In this document: in pieces, positions 1 through 5,884 of the stretch
Layout of the letters: the number at the start of each line of letters is the position of its first letter
Position numbering within the stretch: the stretch's first letter is position 1
Assembly (NCBI GenBank): GCA_035718045.1
Contig: DASTHV010000005.1
Coordinates: forward strand, 1 to 6,314
Reading direction: 5' to 3'
DNA from: DASTHV01 sp035718045
GTDB lineage: Bacteria > Patescibacteriota > Saccharimonadia > Saccharimonadales > UBA10212
Length of the DNA: 6,314 bases
Notes under the pieces: model-generated
Told to the model about the DNA's origin: nothing
The model's input: only the letters and a program-made list of their open reading frames with translations
The model's database searches: none
Made by a program: the position numbers and the translations under genes

Positions 1-111
1 TATATCGCGGAATAACTGCTTCTGTAGCCGGCTGGTGTCGGTATAGTTAATACCCAGCACGGCCGCCCGGCTGGCAGTCATCTGCTCTTCTTGGCTACGA
101 GCGTCATGCAT
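1..111 (-). CDS. N-terminal fragment of a probable GspE/PilB-type secretion or pilus ATPase
   Basis: Only the first 37 codons lie in the window; the frame is open to the left edge. The visible protein begins MHDARSQEEQ and continues with a segment reading RAAVLGINYTDTS, then LQKQLFRDI. A short helix followed by 'RA..LG..Y.D' and then a hydrophobic 'LF.DI' resembles the N-terminal domain of type II secretion / type IV pilus assembly ATPases (GspE/PilB family), which hydrolyse ATP at the inner face of the membrane to drive pilin assembly. No Walker motif is visible because the catalytic part is outside the window, so the family call is inference from the N-terminus alone. The ATG at 111-109 is chosen because it lies 8 bases after a perfect TATAAT box; two other nearby ATGs run into early stops. 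Met11 (81-79) is an alternative start, preceded by a purine-rich AAGAAGAG. Confidence 0.5.
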   Translation of the reverse strand, partial: MHDARSQEEQMTASRAAVLGINYTDTSRLQKQLFRDI

Positions 112-119
112 ACATAAGC

Positions 120-125
120 ATTATA
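120..125 (-). promoter_or_regulatory. -10 box of the leftward secretion-ATPase-like gene, leaderless architecture
   Basis: The minus strand reads TATAAT, a perfect -10 consensus, with only 8 bases between it and the ATG at 111. Transcription would start about at 113-111, giving a leader of zero to two bases and no room for a Shine-Dalgarno site. The -35 position (about 143-148, GTGAAC) matches only 3 of 6 consensus bases. Confidence 0.55.
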
Positions 126-133
126 ACCTTTTA

Positions 134-162
134 GCCGGGCAGGTTCACCTGTACTGACCGGC
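134..162. repeat. nested inverted repeats between divergent promoters, possible operator
   Basis: An inner inverted repeat CAGGT (140-144), TC, ACCTG (147-151) is flanked by an outer pair GCCGG (134-138) and CCGGC (158-162). The inner repeat overlaps the expected -35 position of the leftward promoter and lies just upstream of that of the rightward one. This is where a repressor or activator of both genes would bind. The arms are short (5 bp), so chance occurrence is possible; no known regulator motif was recognised. Confidence 0.3.
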
Positions 163-172
163 AGCGGGTGTG

Positions 173-178
173 GATAAT
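173..178 (+). promoter_or_regulatory. -10 box of the TrmH-family gene, leaderless architecture
   Basis: GATAAT matches 5 of 6 consensus bases and is followed by 7 bases and then ATG at 186, so the predicted transcript start falls at or next to the start codon. No purine-rich Shine-Dalgarno sequence precedes the ATG. The -35 position (about 150-155, TGTACT) is weak. Confidence 0.5.
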
Positions 179-185
179 ATATAAG

Positions 186-695
186 ATGAGCAAAGATAGG
201 CGTCAGGTAGTGCTAGTGGTCGATAACGTACGCTCGGCTTACAATGTAGGCAGTTTGCTGCGCACCGCTGACGGCCTGGGTGTTAAAAAAGTTTATCTAA
301 GCGGCTACACGCCATACCCCAAGCAGCAAAATGACAGCCGGCCACCACATGTACAAGGCCGGGTCACCAACGAGATAGCCAAGACCGCTTTGGGCGCTCA
401 AGACTCGGTTGATTGGGAGCACATCGAGCAGATAGAGTCCGTCCTTGGCGAATTAAAGAAAAACGGTTACCAAATAGCCGCTTTAGAGCAAACATCTAGC
501 GCGATCAATCTGAATGAATTTTCGCCAAAGTCTGTGGTAGCACTAATTGTCGGCAATGAGGTAAACGGTTTAGATTCTAGATCACTTGAACTGGCTCAAA
601 TCCATGTTCAGATCCCGATGACCGGCCAAAAAGAATCATTTAACGTGTCGGTTGCGGCCGCCATCACGCTATACTACTTGATTCGCATCGTCTGA
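186..695 (+). CDS. TrmH/SpoU-family RNA 2'-O-ribose methyltransferase
   Basis: A 169-residue single-domain SPOUT methyltransferase. It is expected to transfer a methyl group from S-adenosylmethionine to a ribose 2'-OH of tRNA or rRNA, acting in the cytoplasm as a knotted homodimer. All three family motifs are present. Motif 1 has Asn20 and Arg26 (NVGSLLRTA), with Arg26 the presumed catalytic arginine. Motif 2 is GNEVNGL with Glu125. Motif 3 near residues 143-159 has IPM, then ESFNVSVA with Ser151 and Asn153. A 'KTALGAQDSVDWEH' stretch is typical of many TrmH-like proteins. The N-terminal substrate-binding domain of RlmB-type enzymes is absent; the length is close to that of TrmL (about 157 residues), so the substrate (tRNA wobble base, other tRNA site or 23S rRNA) cannot be assigned. 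ATG 186 is preferred over an in-frame GTG at 168, because the -10 box lies between them and the six extra residues do not fit the family. Confidence 0.9.
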   Translation: MSKDRRQVVLVVDNVRSAYNVGSLLRTADGLGVKKVYLSGYTPYPKQQNDSRPPHVQGRVTNEIAKTALGAQDSVDWEHIEQIESVLGELKKNGYQIAALEQTSSAINLNEFSPKSVVALIVGNEVNGLDSRSLELAQIHVQIPMTGQKESFNVSVAAAITLYYLIRIV

Positions 696-696
696 T

Positions 697-725
697 TGGA
701 CAAAAACACCGCTTAAGTTTACAAT
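697..725 (+). promoter_or_regulatory. sigma-70-type promoter of the CAP-domain gene
   Basis: A -35 TGGACA (697-702, 5 of 6 consensus) is followed after exactly 17 bases by a -10 TACAAT (720-725, 5 of 6). The predicted start near 732-733 leaves a leader of about 8 bases (AGGTCTGT) before ATG 741, with at most a vestigial AGG as ribosome binding site. The promoter begins immediately after the stop codon of the methyltransferase gene, so the two genes are probably not a simple operon, although readthrough is possible because no terminator is visible between them. Confidence 0.6.
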
Positions 726-740
726 AACTCTTAGGTCTGT

Positions 741-1769
741 ATGGCTAAAATAAAAACTCCACAAAAGAACAATCATCATACGCGCCCGCGCGGTACCGCT
801 AAACATAACTTTGAAAAAGTTTACTGGCCGTATATCCCGATTATCATCGCTATCGCCCTACTGCTGCCGCTGGCCAGCAGTGGCGGCGCCTTGAAGGCGG
901 CCTTTCATAACCCGGGCGGTAGAGTTTTAAGTTATGCCACCAGTATGAGCATCAACCAATTGCTGGCCGATACCAACGCCCAGCGGGTCAGCAACGGCGT
1001 GGCGCCGCTAAGTTTAAATGATAAGCTGGATGCCGCCGCCCAAGCCAACGCCGATGATATGGCGGCCCGTAATTATTGGAGTCATTACACCCCAGAAGGT
1101 AGTCCGCCGTGGACATGGGTCACCGATCAATCCTATTCCTATCAAAAGCTGGGACAGAATTTGGCAGCCGGTTTTAGTGACGAACAAGCCACAATAAACG
1201 GCTGGATGGCCAGCGCGCCACACCGCGAGAACTTGCTTGATTCGGCTTTTTCCGATGTCGGTTTCGGATACGCTAATAATCCGGATTATACCTCCGCCGG
1301 CGGCGGACCGATGACAATCGTAGTGGCCTTTTACGGCCAACCGCAAGTTTTGGGCTCTTCGACTTCCGTAGGCTCTGCGGCCGCCGGCGGCGCTCAACAA
1401 CCCAGCCCGCCAGCAGATCAAAATCCCATACCTAACGAGCCGGCCGCTCAACCCACAGCTCAGCCAGTTGCAAAAACCCCGCCAACGACAACCCAGACCG
1501 CAGCTAAGAACATGCCAAAACCCAAGGCGACCACCAATTTACAGTTAGCCGCGCCGCGCCTCCCAATCGCCTGGATAAGCACCACGCTTAGCGCCCTGGT
1601 TGTTGCGGCTTTACTACTACTATGGGCCAGCCGGCACCTGCGGGCCCTACACCGCGTGCTACGAAAAGGCGAGGTTTATGCCGTACGCCACCCACTGACC
1701 GACATCGGACTGATTGTAATTGCGGCTCTACTGTTTATCCTCAGCCAAACCGCCGGACTGGTCCAATAA
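741..1769 (+). CDS. CAP/SCP-domain cell-surface protein with three membrane segments
   Basis: A 342-residue protein. Residues 1-27 are basic and probably cytoplasmic. A hydrophobic segment at about 29-47 is a signal anchor or, less likely, a cleavable signal. Residues about 70-200 form a CAP (SCP/PR-1, YkwD-like) domain: 'LLADTNAQR', His115 in NYWSHY, 'LGQNLA' at 137-142, Glu148, and 'GWMASAPHRENLL' with His161. A Pro/Ala/Gln/Thr-rich linker runs about 206-272. Two further hydrophobic segments follow, about 275-296 and 320-340, separated by an Arg/His-rich loop. Inferred topology: N-terminus in, CAP domain and linker outside, basic loop in, C-terminus outside. The family's usual Glu in the GEN motif is Gln139 here, so one of the four cavity residues is altered. 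The biochemical role of bacterial CAP proteins is mostly unknown; a surface or adhesion role in an episymbiont is conjecture. ATG 741 is the first start after its promoter. Confidence 0.85.
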   Translation: MAKIKTPQKNNHHTRPRGTAKHNFEKVYWPYIPIIIAIALLLPLASSGGALKAAFHNPGGRVLSYATSMSINQLLADTNAQRVSNGVAPLSLNDKLDAAAQANADDMAARNYWSHYTPEGSPPWTWVTDQSYSYQKLGQNLAAGFSDEQATINGWMASAPHRENLLDSAFSDVGFGYANNPDYTSAGGGPMTIVVAFYGQPQVLGSSTSVGSAAAGGAQQPSPPADQNPIPNEPAAQPTAQPVAKTPPTTTQTAAKNMPKPKATTNLQLAAPRLPIAWISTTLSALVVAALLLLWASRHLRALHRVLRKGEVYAVRHPLTDIGLIVIAALLFILSQTAGLVQ

Positions 1770-1770
1770 T

Positions 1771-1790
1771 TTACTTAACAAGTTAAGTAA
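1771..1790. terminator. perfect 9-bp palindromic hairpin between convergent genes, possible bidirectional terminator
   Basis: TTACTTAAC (1771-1779), AA, GTTAAGTAA (1782-1790) is a perfect inverted repeat that fills almost the whole 22-base gap between the stop codon of the CAP gene and the stop codon of dnaE. The position is ideal for a terminator serving both strands. However, the stem is AT-rich (2 G:C pairs in 9), the loop is tiny, and there is no long U-tract on either side, so intrinsic termination would be weak. It could instead protect 3' ends or bind a protein. Confidence 0.45.
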
Positions 1791-1791
1791 T

Positions 1792-4700
1792 TCACCTGAC
1801 AACCACATTCATAGAGCCAAACAGCGAAGCTAAATCACGCAAGCTTTCCTCGTTAATACTTATTGTCTGGGGCAGTTTGATAATTTGCTTAGAAGCACTG
1901 GCGCCTGTCACCAGTACGACCTCAGTTTCGCCCCGGTATCCGTCTAGCTTTTCCTTAAGCGTCAGCAGCAGCGGATGATTCTGGCTGTTTTCTAGGCGGA
2001 TATATAAGCGCTGGTTAATATTATTTGAAGTATCGCTGGGCCTGTCGATGCTGCCGCCGCCTTTATAGCCGGCCGCTTCGTCTTCGCTGATAACTTTAGC
2101 TTCTTCCACTAAGATCTTAAGCTCATTGTCGCGGCTATAGTCAATCTTGCCTTTGACTAAAATCACATTATCAACCTGCCAAACATCCGCAGTTTGCAGC
2201 AAAACCTTAGGGAAAACCACCAACTCGGTCTCGGTGGCCAGGTCCGCGATTCGCACAAAAGCCATTTTTGAACCATTCCTGGTTGTAATGTCCCTAATCT
2301 GATGAATTGAGCCGCCTATCCTGACCATTCGGCCATCTAAATCACGGCTGATTTGTGAAATCGGTTTAGCCAGGTCATTTAAGATTTTTTGATAGGAATC
2401 AAGTGGATGATGACTAAGATAAATACCTAATAGCTCTCGCTCCCAAGCCAGCTGCTGAGAAAGGGGATAATCCTGGCCCGACTCCAGCTTAAGTTCAGCC
2501 GACAGCTTAACCATTGGCAAATCGTTACCAAACAAATCAACTTGTCCGCTATCGGAATCTTTTTGCAGTTTGGACGAAAGCGACAAAATACCATCGACAT
2601 TATTTAACAGCAATCCTCGATCGGCGAAACTATCTAGTGCTCCGGCCTTAATCAGGCTTTCCAGAGCCTTTCGGTTAACGATATGACAATCTACTAACTT
2701 GCAGTACTGATTGATATCCTCGATCCGGCCGCCAGCTGCCTGACGGGCCCGTAAAATTTCTTCAACCGCTCCGTGGCCAACATTCTTGATAGCGTCAAGA
2801 CCAAAGCGGATTTTAGCCTCGCCTGGCACAACTCCGAATTCATGAAATGATTCATTTATATCAGGGGACAAGACTTCTATTCCCAGGTGTTTGCATTCTG
2901 TTATTTCAATCGCCAGACGATCGGTATTGTCATAATCGCTAGTCATCAACGCCGCCATGAACGCCGCCGGAAAATGAGCTTTCAGATAAGCGGTCTGGTA
3001 GGCGATCAGGCTGTAGCAGGCGGAGTGCACTTTATTAAAACCATAGTCCGAAAAGGCCTCGATCTGGCCCCAGATTTTCTCGGCCGTCCTCTTGGTGGTC
3101 TTGCTGTGCTCGATCATGCCGTCGATGAAGTTCTTCTTCATCTTGGCCATTGTATCTTTCTGTTTTTTGCCGGCCGCTTTGCGTAATGTGTCGGCTTGAC
3201 CTCCAGTGAAGCCACACATATCTTTGCTGATCTGCATGAATTGTTCCTGATAAACCAGCACGCCATAAGTATTCTTTAAGGCTGACTCCATCTTTGGATG
3301 AGCGTATTCAATGCGCCTCACCCCGTGCTTACGGGCAATGAACTCCTCAATGAACTGCATGGGACCTGGACGATAAAGCGCATTCATAGCGATCAGATCG
3401 TCAAAGACCGTTGGTTTGAGCTGGCGTAGATAGCGTTTCATGCCGGATGATTCAAACTGGAACACGCCAGTCGTCTCGCCTTTTTGAAATAGCTCAAAGG
3501 TTCTTTTATCGTCTAAGGGAATCTCGCTGATATCAATTTCTTTGCCTTCAACCTTTTTTATAATTCGCAGCGCGTTTTTAATAATCGTTAGGTTCGACAG
3601 TCCCAAAAAGTCCATTTTCAGCAGGCCCAGCTCTTCGACCGGGCCCATTGAATATTGGGTGGCGATGGCTCCTTTTTGGGCCATTTCCAAAGGCGCGAAT
3701 TTTACAATTTCGTCCGGTGCTATAACCACGCCGGCAGCGTGCACGCCGTGGCTTCGGATGGTTCCTTCGAGTTTCGTGGCAAGGTCGAACACTCTAGCCG
3801 ATTGTGGGTTATCATTATTCTCGGCCTTTAGTTCCGATATGCTCTTTAAGCTTTCCGATAACGGGGTATGTCTTCCCTGGACGGGCGGCGGAATCATTTT
3901 GGCCAGCCGGTCGGCCTCAGCGTAAGGCACCTGCAACACCCGGGCCACATCACGCACCGAGTTGCGAGCGGCCATGCGGCCAAAGGTTACGATATTGGCC
4001 ACCCGGTCATCACCGTATTTTTCGATACAATACTTAATAACCTCATCGCGTCGAGAATCTTGAATATCGATATCCATGTCAGGCATGCTGATGCGATCTG
4101 GATTTAAGAAACGCTCAAACAGCAGGTCATATTTCAGCGGATCGATCTCTGTAATCCGCAGGGCATAAGCCAAGATTGAGCTGGCGGCGCTACCGCGGCC
4201 TGGGCCGAATACTATCCCGCGGTCTTTCCCCCAGATTATAAAATCGGCGACGATCAAAAAGTAGCCGTTAAAACCCATCTTGTTGACAATATCCAGTTCA
4301 TATTCGGCCCGGTCACGGACCTCTTTGGCGATATTCTTTTTAATTTCAGCCGTAGTCATCTTTACGCTTTGGTCTAGACTTTTAGAGCCGTACCGCCAGG
4401 CTAAGCCCTGCCAGACTTTTTCTTCCAGATAGGTTCTTTCGTTCTGGCCTTTTGGTGTCGGGAATTTTGGTATCAGAATTTTGCCAAGCTCAATATCGAC
4501 ATTACAACGCTCGGCAATTTTCTTACTATTCAAAATTAACTCGGGATGGTCTTTACCCCATCGCTCGATGATGTCTTTAGGATCGGCTACATGCAGCTCG
4601 AATTCTTTTAGGCTAAAGCGGTTTTCGTCGGCCAAAAAGGCGCCCGTCTGCACACACAGCAGAATCTCGTGAGCTTCTTGGTCCTCGTGCAGTAAATAGT

Positions 4701-5367
4701 GGGCGTCGCAAGTAACAACCGCCGGTATATCCAGTTCTTCGACTAGTTTAAGAAGTTGTTGGTTAACTTTGTTCTGCTCTTTCCAGGCAGTAGGATGTTT
4801 TGGATGGCCGTGATCCTGCAGTTCTATATAATACCTGTCGCCGAAAGTCTTTTTGTACCACTGTGCGGTTTTTTTGGCGATTTCATACTGTTCTTGTCTT
4901 AGGGCATCGCTAACCTCGCCGCCGATGCAGCCGCTTAACACTATTAGCCCCTCGTTATGCTTCTCTAATAGTTCATGGTCGATTCGCGGTCGATAATAAA
5001 AGCCCTCTAAATTGGCCAGGGAGCTCAAACGCATAAGATTGAGATAGCCCCGGTTATTACTCGCTAAAATTGTCAGGTGGTAATATTGGCGGTCTTGAGC
5101 TGGGTCTTTGTCCATATGAGATCGCGCCGCCACGTAAGCCTCCATACCGATTACCGGCTTAATTCCACCTGAAGTAGCGATCTTGTAAAATTCAATTGCA
5201 CCGCTGAGCGTTCCGTGATCGGTCACGGCTACGGAGTCCATCCCTAGTTTTTTTATTCGCTCTACCAGCGCTGGTAGCTTCGTAAGACCGTCCAGCAAAC
5301 TATATTGGGTATGATTGTGCAGATGCACATAATCACTAGCCTTTAGCTTGTTCTCCGGCTTTTCCAT
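1792..5367 (-). CDS. dnaE: DNA polymerase III alpha subunit (replicative polymerase)
   Basis: A complete 1191-residue C-family polymerase, slightly longer than E. coli DnaE (1160), which carries out chromosomal DNA synthesis at the replication fork. The N-terminal PHP domain (about 12-290) keeps all metal-ligand positions: His17, His19, Asp50, His51, Glu76, His97, Cys146, Asp221 and His223. The palm has the glycine-rich FGPGRGSAASS (387-397), catalytic PDMDID (Asp430, Asp432) and the third aspartate Asp586 in KMDFLGL. A helix-hairpin-helix region lies about 857-890, and an internal sliding-clamp motif QVDLF at 942-946. An OB fold spans about 1013-1092, and a C-terminal domain of the DnaE1 type follows (about 1118-1191). 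No intein, frameshift or internal stop is seen. ATG 5367 is chosen because HLHNH follows at the usual distance; it has no Shine-Dalgarno site and sits 7 bases after a TATAAT box. The gene converges on the CAP gene. Confidence 0.98.
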   Translation of the reverse strand: MEKPENKLKASDYVHLHNHTQYSLLDGLTKLPALVERIKKLGMDSVAVTDHGTLSGAIEFYKIATSGGIKPVIGMEAYVAARSHMDKDPAQDRQYYHLTILASNNRGYLNLMRLSSLANLEGFYYRPRIDHELLEKHNEGLIVLSGCIGGEVSDALRQEQYEIAKKTAQWYKKTFGDRYYIELQDHGHPKHPTAWKEQNKVNQQLLKLVEELDIPAVVTCDAHYLLHEDQEAHEILLCVQTGAFLADENRFSLKEFELHVADPKDIIERWGKDHPELILNSKKIAERCNVDIELGKILIPKFPTPKGQNERTYLEEKVWQGLAWRYGSKSLDQSVKMTTAEIKKNIAKEVRDRAEYELDIVNKMGFNGYFLIVADFIIWGKDRGIVFGPGRGSAASSILAYALRITEIDPLKYDLLFERFLNPDRISMPDMDIDIQDSRRDEVIKYCIEKYGDDRVANIVTFGRMAARNSVRDVARVLQVPYAEADRLAKMIPPPVQGRHTPLSESLKSISELKAENNDNPQSARVFDLATKLEGTIRSHGVHAAGVVIAPDEIVKFAPLEMAQKGAIATQYSMGPVEELGLLKMDFLGLSNLTIIKNALRIIKKVEGKEIDISEIPLDDKRTFELFQKGETTGVFQFESSGMKRYLRQLKPTVFDDLIAMNALYRPGPMQFIEEFIARKHGVRRIEYAHPKMESALKNTYGVLVYQEQFMQISKDMCGFTGGQADTLRKAAGKKQKDTMAKMKKNFIDGMIEHSKTTKRTAEKIWGQIEAFSDYGFNKVHSACYSLIAYQTAYLKAHFPAAFMAALMTSDYDNTDRLAIEITECKHLGIEVLSPDINESFHEFGVVPGEAKIRFGLDAIKNVGHGAVEEILRARQAAGGRIEDINQYCKLVDCHIVNRKALESLIKAGALDSFADRGLLLNNVDGILSLSSKLQKDSDSGQVDLFGNDLPMVKLSAELKLESGQDYPLSQQLAWERELLGIYLSHHPLDSYQKILNDLAKPISQISRDLDGRMVRIGGSIHQIRDITTRNGSKMAFVRIADLATETELVVFPKVLLQTADVWQVDNVILVKGKIDYSRDNELKILVEEAKVISEDEAAGYKGGGSIDRPSDTSNNINQRLYIRLENSQNHPLLLTLKEKLDGYRGETEVVLVTGASASKQIIKLPQTISINEESLRDLASLFGSMNVVVR

Positions 5368-5405
5368 TAGCTACATTATAGCTGATAGCCGTTAGCCATT
5401 AGCTG
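5367..5405 (+). repeat. heptad repeat cluster 1 overlapping the dnaE promoter
   Basis: Four 7-bp units lie head to tail on the plus strand: ATAGCTG (5378-5384), ATAGCCG (5385-5391), TTAGCCA (5392-5398) and TTAGCTG (5399-5405). A fifth unit, TTAGCTA (5367-5373), is offset by four bases. The consensus is WTAGCYN. The promoter-proximal unit supplies half of the dnaE -10 hexamer, and the offset unit reaches the dnaE start codon. A 9-base direct repeat CCATTAGCT (5364-5372, 5396-5404) results from the same periodicity. Confidence 0.6.
5375..5380 (-). promoter_or_regulatory. -10 box of dnaE, leaderless architecture
   Basis: A perfect TATAAT on the minus strand is followed by 7 bases and the ATG at 5367. 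The predicted transcript therefore begins at or one base before the start codon. The -35 region is unlike the consensus because it consists of heptad repeats. An A/T-rich block at about 5408-5430 lies some 40-60 bases upstream of the predicted start, where an UP element would act. Confidence 0.6.
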
Positions 5406-5430
5406 TTCGATTTGTTGTATTTTATTTTTT

Positions 5431-5464
5431 GCTATCTGCTATTGCTTGCTTCTAACTGCTAACT
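5431..5464 (-). repeat. heptad repeat cluster 2, opposed to cluster 1
   Basis: On the minus strand the units read roughly TTAGCAG, TTAGAAG, CAAGCA, ATAGCAG, ATAGCAA, a degenerate WTAGCAR series that begins in the last codons of the YtxH-like gene. The orientation is opposite to cluster 1: ATAGCTGATAGC (plus, 5378-5389) matches the minus-strand reading of 5442-5431, ATAGCAGATAGC, at 11 of 12 positions. The two clusters thus form an imperfect inverted repeat around a 41-base A/T-rich spacer. Confidence 0.5.
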
Positions 5465-5884
5465 CTTGAGGAATTTATTCAAGTTTTTGATAGCTAGGCG
5501 AACCTGCTTGGCCGCTTTGTTTAAATCCGGGTCTGTGGCTTCGCCCTTCTGGGCCGCCTTTATTACTTGCGCGGCTTTATTATGAGCGTCTTTAGCTTTA
5601 ACCAGTGCTTCATCAAATTCGCTGCGGGCCGCGGAGCTTAGGCCGATGGTCTTATTTTTGGTCGATTTAATAATATCTTTAAGCTCGACTTCTATTACCT
5701 GTAGATCAACCACTGCGCCGTCTTTGATTCCGCTAGCCTTCCCGGCGATTTCTTCTCTGGTCTGTTGGCCGCTTTTGGGCGCCGTTAAAAGACCGGTAAA
5801 ATAGCCGACAACTCCGGCTATACTGGCTACTAAAGAGCTTACGGCGACTTTACTGGTGGTGCTTTGACGGCGTTTGGCAGACAT
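5459..5884 (-). CDS. YtxH-like membrane-anchored protein
   Basis: A 141-residue protein with a basic N-terminus (residues 2-12), one membrane segment at about 13-33, and the signature 'GYFTGLLTAPKSGQQTREEI' at 27-46. This glycine-rich helix followed by APKSG and an R-E pair is characteristic of the YtxH family. The rest is charged, alanine- and lysine-rich and predicted to be mostly helical or coiled coil. In Firmicutes these proteins are linked to general stress, but no molecular function is established. The start codon overlaps the stop of the upstream gene (TAATG), and a strong AGAGGAG site lies 6 bases before it, so the two are translationally coupled. The last codons run into a repeat cluster that continues toward dnaE. 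Confidence 0.75.
   Translation of the reverse strand: MSAKRRQSTTSKVAVSSLVASIAGVVGYFTGLLTAPKSGQQTREEIAGKASGIKDGAVVDLQVIEVELKDIIKSTKNKTIGLSSAARSEFDEALVKAKDAHNKAAQVIKAAQKGEATDPDLNKAAKQVRLAIKNLNKFLKS

Noticed and set aside
168..185. GTG at 168 as the start of the TrmH-family gene
   Set aside because: It lies upstream of the likely -10 box, has no Shine-Dalgarno site, and adds residues (MWIIYK) not expected before the methyltransferase core.
1014..1451. Open frame of 145 codons on the minus strand inside the CAP gene
   Set aside because: Antisense shadow of a clear CAP-domain coding sequence; its translation shows no recognisable domain or start signal.
2887..4672. Several open frames of 60-127 codons on both strands inside dnaE
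   Set aside because: All overlap the fully conserved polymerase coding sequence; none shows a domain, start signal or independent coding character.
1792..5367. Possible intein or insertion in dnaE, given the extra length over E. coli DnaE
   Set aside because: The motifs follow in normal order with normal spacing and no intein splice-junction pattern; the extra residues fit normal variation in the linker and C-terminal domain.
5364..5404. CCATTAGCT direct repeat as a target-site duplication or attachment site
   Set aside because: The copies belong to the local heptad periodicity, and nothing resembling a mobile element lies between them.
186..5884. Alternative genetic code with TGA as an amino acid
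   Set aside because: TGA ends the methyltransferase and dnaE at the expected family C-termini, and no gene is interrupted by an in-frame TGA.
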